Assembly (NCBI GenBank): GCA_020796225.1
Contig: CM036764.1
Span: 25,263,233-25,327,232, forward strand
DNA length: 64,000 bases
Direction of reading: 5' to 3'
From: Arion vulgaris
Lineage: Eukaryota > Mollusca > Gastropoda > Stylommatophora > Arionidae
Each line of letters opens with the position of its first letter. Position 1 is the stretch's first letter. This document shows positions 59,231-64,000 of the stretch, piece by piece. The position numbers and the translations under genes were made by a program. The notes under the pieces were generated by a model. The model ran no database searches. It had not been told where the DNA came from and was given only the letters and a program-made list of their open reading frames with translations.

Positions 59231-59384
59231 TTTCTTTTAATTCACATTCTGAGGCAGGCAGACGATTTTGTAGCTATTAGACGTCATTTTTACATTTTGT
59301 GTTCGAGAAATGATAGAGTGTACAAATAGTTGTTATCCTTCCTATATCTTTCTGCCACTTCTTTGCTCGTTTAAATTTACTTTC

Positions 59385-59640
59385 GCCCGAGTGGTTACCG
59401 GGGCCCAAATTTGGGGTGTAAAGAATAGAACCACTGTTACCTGCCATGCATGACGTAAGAGGAGACTAAGGAGATGTGGCTGAAATCGGATGCACATGTC
59501 CTTAACGTGTAAAAGTCTATGCGTTTAGGGGCCTACCAAACCGATGTGCAACATATACACGTTCTTGGCAAAGATCAAACATATCACAGAATGATTGAAA
59601 TTGGTCGTAAAGAACGAACGCAAAGAAGAAGAAGAAGAAT
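59385..59640 (+). mobile_element. SINE-I, unit B (shared site)
   Basis: CGCCCGAGTGGTTACCGGGG to a (GAA)n tail; same insertion as 41598-41850. Confidence 0.88.
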
Positions 59641-59745
59641 CTACTTTATCTTTATATATTTGCGTACATATTTGCTAAATCATTTGTTTATTAATAAATG
59701 GAATGCAGGACTTAATTTCTATAATTTATCCAAGAATCAACCTCA

Positions 59746-60040
59746 TCAAGGTGTGTTTCCTTTATAGGACATTGCTCTCTTTGCAGCACATCTGAAATTC
59801 ACTCTGTCTCTAGCCAGTTCACCCACTTTGTCGATGGTCATATTCATGGTTTCTTTAATATCTTGTAACCATCTTCTTCTTGGTCTGCCTCTGCATCCTG
59901 GGACTGTGTCCTCTAGTATTGTTTTTTCCAAGTCATCGTGATGCTTGATGTGACCAAAGTATGTAATTTGTCTGTATAATATGTTGTTTATTAGCCAATT
60001 CTCTTTAACATTTAGTTCTTTCAGGACATCAGTGTTCTTT
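59746..60040 (-). pseudogene. LINE RT C-terminal tail, unit B
   Basis: Minus-strand frame of 61 codons (59931-59746): MEKTILEDTVPGCRGRPRRR, then WLQDIKETMNMTIDKVGELA and RDRVNFRCAAKRA, a standard LINE protein C-terminus. Better preserved than in unit A. Confidence 0.85.
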
Positions 60041-60117
60041 CTTTAGAATCAATCTAGTTCAACATAATTTTTACAATTATATTATCTGTAATATATTACT
60101 ACAAATATCTCACCTCT

Positions 60118-60640
60118 CATACTGTGATATTTTTTCAGACATCTAACTCTTGAACTGTGATACGTTTTCACGTGTTTTGTTTCACTGGGGTATTTCATCT
60201 CTCACAATGGGATGTTTTTTTATAGTATTTTATCTCTGCTATATCTCTCTTGGTATTTCATCTCTCACACTGTGATGTTTCTTATAGTATTTCATCTCTC
60301 ACCTGTGTATTTCTTATAGTATTTCATCTCTCACACTGTGATATTTCTTTTGTATTTCATCTCTTACACTGTGATATTTCTTTTGTATTTCATCTCTCAC
60401 ACTGTGATATTTCTTATAGTATTTCATCTCTCACACTGTGATATTTCTTATAGTATTTCATCTCTCACACTGTGATTATATTTCTTTATGATTTTCAATC
60501 TCTCACACTGTGATATTTCTTATAGTATTTCATCTCTCACACTGTGATATTTTTATAGTATTTCATCTCTCACACGATTTGTGATATTTTCTTATAGTAT
60601 TTCATCTCTCACACTGTGATATTTCTTACACTAGGATATT
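60118..60640. repeat. 34-bp minisatellite, unit B (~14 units)
   Basis: Same unit as 43255-44160, with more single-base indels (for example 60300, 60470-60500, 60575). Confidence 0.92.
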
Positions 60641-60898
60641 TCATAGAAAATTTCATAGCTACACCAACTAGCAAATAACATAAGTTGCTAGTCTAAACAC
60701 ACTGAAATACATTCTTAGGATGAGAACGGAGCAATTATGAACATGTCTGATGTGCGATGAAGATGATCTTCGAATAAACAAGAAACATTCTCTAACTCTG
60801 TGATATTTCTCAGAATATCTAATCTTTCACACCGTGATTCTCCACATTGCAGAACTTCCAATTTCTGCCAAGAATTACTTTATTACCAACATACACAC

Positions 60899-61270
60899 AG
60901 CACAACATATTTGTATGACATTATTAATTAGTTAATCTCAAATGTATCAAGCTATATAATTGTATAAATATATATTTATTCAGATCTTTGACTTATGATT
61001 AATGTATACATGCAATACATGATCTTCATATCTACACGAAATGCTTATTTTTTAATAAAACATTATTATTTACAAGTATGTTGTTTGTTGTTTGTTTGCA
61101 ATCTGTGGCGTAGAGGTTAGATACTCGCACCTAGTTCCAAAGGTACTCGGTTCGCATCCTCGTGATATTTTTCCAGAGATTCCCTGATCTCAGTGAGATT
61201 GAGTTCCTGGAAGTATTCGATACAGCCGATAAAACGTAGGTCCTGTGTTCAAGTCGAGCACGTAAAAGAA
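60899..61270 (+). mobile_element. Unit C start block and SINE-IV (unexpanded)
   Basis: Same block as 23952 and 44421, with a single copy of the 51-bp unit region and an intact SINE-IV (GGCGTAGAGGTTAGATACTC, GGTTCGCATCC). It serves as the unexpanded reference for units A and B. Confidence 0.85.
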
Positions 61271-61479
61271 CTATTGGCTGGGTAGAACATCTAGTTGGAT
61301 TTTAAAGTATTCAGAAGATTATAGATATGTATGATGTAACTTAGCACTGCCCACTGCTTTTATCACGTTTTTCTGTATTTTGTTGTACTGTTTATTTAAA
61401 CTGTCTGTTAAAATATCCTTCTCAGATACTGTTCGCTTGTACTTGTTACAGACTGCGTAATAAGATCTTATGAGTTTCT

Positions 61480-61710
61480 GTGGCTACGTGATTGAGCCCT
61501 TGTCTTGCAAGACGAAGGTTGTGGGTTTGAATCCGGCTGCGCCGTTCTGTTCACAAGTGCATTTTTTCCAGAGACCCTTAAGATTGCTGCCGTAGCTACG
61601 GAGTTCGGGCTTTGGGCAATGCTCGCGGCAGGTGACATGCCATTTCTGCAGAGAGGGGCCGAGCCATATGGAGTAAAACCTGGCACAATGAAGTAAATCC
61701 TTAGCCTTTA
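61480..61710 (+). mobile_element. SINE-III, unit C
   Basis: GTGGCTACGTGATTGAGCCC head, box B GGTTTGAATCC. Nearly identical to the unit B copy. Confidence 0.85.
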
Positions 61711-61891
61711 AAACCTCTTTTTAAAACCTTTAATAAAATCTTACATAAATAGCTCATATGAAAACATCGAAACTAACTTTACTGAGAGAGACAAGAAATA
61801 TCTGATTCAATTCTTTGGAAAAGATTAAATGGTTTGCCAAAGCTAGACCGGTAGAAAGAACACTCTTTGAAGGCCCTATGTAACGTAGAAA

Positions 61892-63052
61892 ACATGCAGA
61901 AAACATCATAAGGAATGTTACAGAAGATAGCGGAAAAGAACATTACAATCCTTTTACAATCGGAGGAAGAGAAATACATGAACTACGATACGCTGACGAT
62001 ACAGTGTTACTCTCAACATCACAAAAAGGGATTGAGAAATTATTAGGAGAAGTGAAAGATAAAAGCGAAAAATACAATCTATATTTCAATGTGGCAAAAA
62101 CAAAAATAATGACAACAGATCAAACGAACATGACAAATGATATTAGTAACCATGGAGAGAAAGTAGAAAATGTGAACAGTTTTGAATATCTTGGTTCACT
62201 GCTAACATCAGCTGGAAATGTGAACAGTTTTGAATATCTTGGTTCACTGCTAACATCAGCTGAAATGTGAACAGTTTTGAATATCTTGGTTCACTGCTAA
62301 CATCAGCTGGAAATGTGAACAGTTTTGAATATCTTGTTCACTGCTAACAACAGATGGAAATGTGAACAGTTTTGAATATCTTGTTCACTGCTAACAACAG
62401 ATGGAAATGAACAGTTTTGAATATCTTGGTTCACTGCTAACAACAGATGGAAATGTGAACAGTTTTGAATATCTTGGTTCACTGCTAACAACAGATGGAA
62501 ATGTGATCAAGGAAATTAAAAGATGAACAAGCATGGCTTTACAAAAAATTAAACAACTCAAAATAGTATAGAACGGAAATGATAAGAAAACAAAGATAAG
62601 AATACTAAGAGCATGCATATTCCCAGTGGCAACGTATGGGTGTGAAGCATGGACATTTAATAAAGCAGTGGAAAAACATATATATATATGTGTTTTTAAT
62701 ATAAGTGTTACAGAAAGAGTACTTTGTACATCTTGGACAGAGAAGAGAACAAATAGATCTATTCAGAAAGAACTCAAAATCAAAGAAAACTTGCTGATGC
62801 TAAAAATAAGAAAGATAAAATTGAGATATTTTGGACATATAAAAAGAAATGAAGGGCTGGAGAAACCATCATGGAAGGAGGCATACCGGCAAAGAGAAGA
62901 AGAGGAAAACCACGAAGAAGATGGATTCAGGATGTAACTGATGGTTTGAACATGACGGCTGCAGAGGCAGGACATCTGGCCTATGAGAGAAAGAAAGTTT
63001 GAAGGACTGTTGGGGTGGCAAAGTTCTGCTCAGGACAAGCTATTTGATGATG
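61892..63052 (+). pseudogene. 5'-truncated LINE reverse transcriptase, unit C
   Basis: Same insertion as 46713-47601, with TSDs ATGTAACGTAGAAA (61878-61891) and ATGTAATGTAGAAA (63053-63066). It keeps ELRYADDTVLLSTSQKG and, after 62626, TYGCEAWTF, CTSWTEKRTN and LRYFGHIKRNEG. It is longer than B because a 47/48-bp coding segment is tandemly repeated at 62169-62498. Dead. Confidence 0.88.
62169..62498. repeat. 47/48-bp minisatellite newly grown in LINE RT coding sequence (7 units)
   Basis: Seven copies of AATGTGAACAGTTTTGAATA plus TCTTGGTTCACTGCTAACA and TCAGCTGG/ACAGATGG. The segment encodes NSFEYLGSLLTS of the RT and is single copy in unit B (about 46978-47030). Units 1-3 end TCAGCTG, units 4-7 ACAGATGG. 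Confidence 0.95.
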
Positions 63053-63139
63053 ATGTAATGTAGAAATGTACGAAAAGAGTACAATCTTCGTTTTTCGAAT
63101 CCTGTTTTAACTTTCAGCGTCAGGATAAGAATAGATTTA

Positions 63140-63715
63140 TAAAACGGATATGTGTGTGTGCGCTTCATAAGTAGTTTTTTTCTCCACCTCTGTTATTTCT
63201 TATGTCCGCTTTTTACGTGTACGACATTTTGGTGGACGGTCTTTTTCTTTGTATCCACTGTATCGATGTAGCATTGCTCTTTGAGACGCACTGCCTTTTG
63301 ATAATCTGCTTATGTGATCGAACGATTGTTACTGTCTTTTGATAATCTGCTTATGCGATCGAGCCATCTTGTTTGTTTATGATGGAACACAGTACTGATG
63401 TTGTACCTATTTCTTTAATGATGTCTTCATTTCTAAACCGGTCTCCATCTCCCCCTCCTTTCCCACATTCAGCGTAGACACTTCATCTCTGTCGCGCCTA
63501 GTTTTCTTACGTCGTTTGATGTCAGCGTCAAGTTTTGGAACTGATAGCGTAATATGAGGAAACGTATTGTGTTGAACAATGCTCTTTTAGTGTTCATAGT
63601 GACATGTTTGCATTTTAAAATCGGTTTCATTGTCACAACGACTTAATTTACTTTATTGTATCTATGTTGGACTTTGTTAGTTATTCTTCCATTTACTGAA
63701 CAAATGATCCCTCTG
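63140..63715 (-). pseudogene. LINE RT C-terminal relic with ~2-unit 41-bp repeat, unit C
   Basis: The 41-bp array is only 63292-63365 here, so the LINE reading (minus strand) is nearly continuous: TEMKCLR-like, RNEDI-like, ISRLSK, SQRAMLHRYSGYKEKDRPPK. This shows where the array sits in the ORF. Confidence 0.78.
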
Positions 63716-63774
63716 TATATAAGGTCTTTGACATGTTCTAATGGATGTTTGTTAATATAGATATTTGTAGCGTA

Positions 63775-63990
63775 CAATAAGCAACCAAAATATATCACGC
63801 CCATCCCCATGTGTGTATTCTTAGGTAACGAAGAATAGAACCACTGTCTCCTTTCGCATGTCGCAAAAGGCGGCCGAGAAGAAAAGAGTCTGGGACCGGT
63901 GACACCATGCTGTAATAAAACTACAAAACAGACAGATAAAAAAACCACAAACTGATCATAAAGATCAGGATATCATAGTATAGACACAAG
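63775..63990. mobile_element. SINE-V-like repeat, unit C
   Basis: GAATAGAACCACTGTCTCCT, CGCATGTCGCAAAAGGCGGC, ATAAAGATCAGGATATCATA. Ends at the window edge. Confidence 0.6.
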
Positions 63991-64000
63991 ATCGAGTTGA

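Larger units (their letters stand above)
44421..60898 (+). repeat. Tandem duplicon unit B
   Basis: Second segmental unit, same element order as A. B-specific: 51-bp array, expanded 41-bp array, insertion 50330-52030, and LINE insertion 56562-56855. Shared with C but not A: LINE RT insertion 46713-47601. Confidence 0.8.
60899..64000 (+). repeat. Tandem duplicon unit C (partial)
   Basis: Third unit, cut by the window end in the region corresponding to 50000 in B. Holds the start block, SINE-IV, SINE-III, LINE RT insertion, LINE relic with only ~2 of the 41-bp units, and SINE-V. Confidence 0.8.

Overview
This is eukaryotic, AT-rich, intron-containing DNA dominated by transposon debris and tandem repeats. 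There are no operons, ribosome-binding sites or bacterial features. The only genes I can support are two paralogous, spliced astacin-type zinc metalloproteinase genes (about 35.6-38.9 kb and 53.3-56.4 kb) and one isolated first coding exon of a Ras/Rab-like small GTPase (minus strand, 4640-4801). The mix of SINE/LINE families and the astacin + CxCxC + ShK-like architecture suggests an invertebrate, most likely a mollusc (gastropod). That placement is inference; nothing here proves the species.

Left part (1-23.9 kb): a mosaic of short interspersed elements (families I call SINE-I to SINE-VI), decayed LINE reverse-transcriptase 3' ends, hAT-like and TTAA-flanked MITEs, a 1,057-bp foldback element inserted in a LINE, and a 34-bp minisatellite grown inside a LINE relic. 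Several insertions carry clean target-site duplications (TSDs).

Right part (23.95-64 kb): a tandem segmental duplication, best read as three head-to-tail units: A (23,952-44,420), B (44,421-60,898) and C (60,899 to beyond the end). Each unit starts with the same ~170-bp block plus SINE-IV, then SINE-III, a minus-strand LINE relic holding a 41-bp minisatellite, and SINE-V. A and B then carry an astacin gene, SINE-II, SINE-VI, SINE-I, a LINE tail and a 34-bp minisatellite. C leaves the window just before its expected astacin gene. The units differ by private insertions with empty/filled sites and by private tandem-repeat expansions: 47 bp x137 in A, 51 bp x~27 and a TACA tract in B, 48 bp x7 in C, and the 41-bp array at ~18/~39/~2 units in A/B/C.

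Most interesting: minisatellites appear to be born repeatedly inside LINE reverse-transcriptase coding sequence, two of them at the homologous place in related LINEs. The astacin paralogs share two +1 frame breaks and a ~54-bp segment that is almost unalignable between otherwise ~93-96% identical copies.
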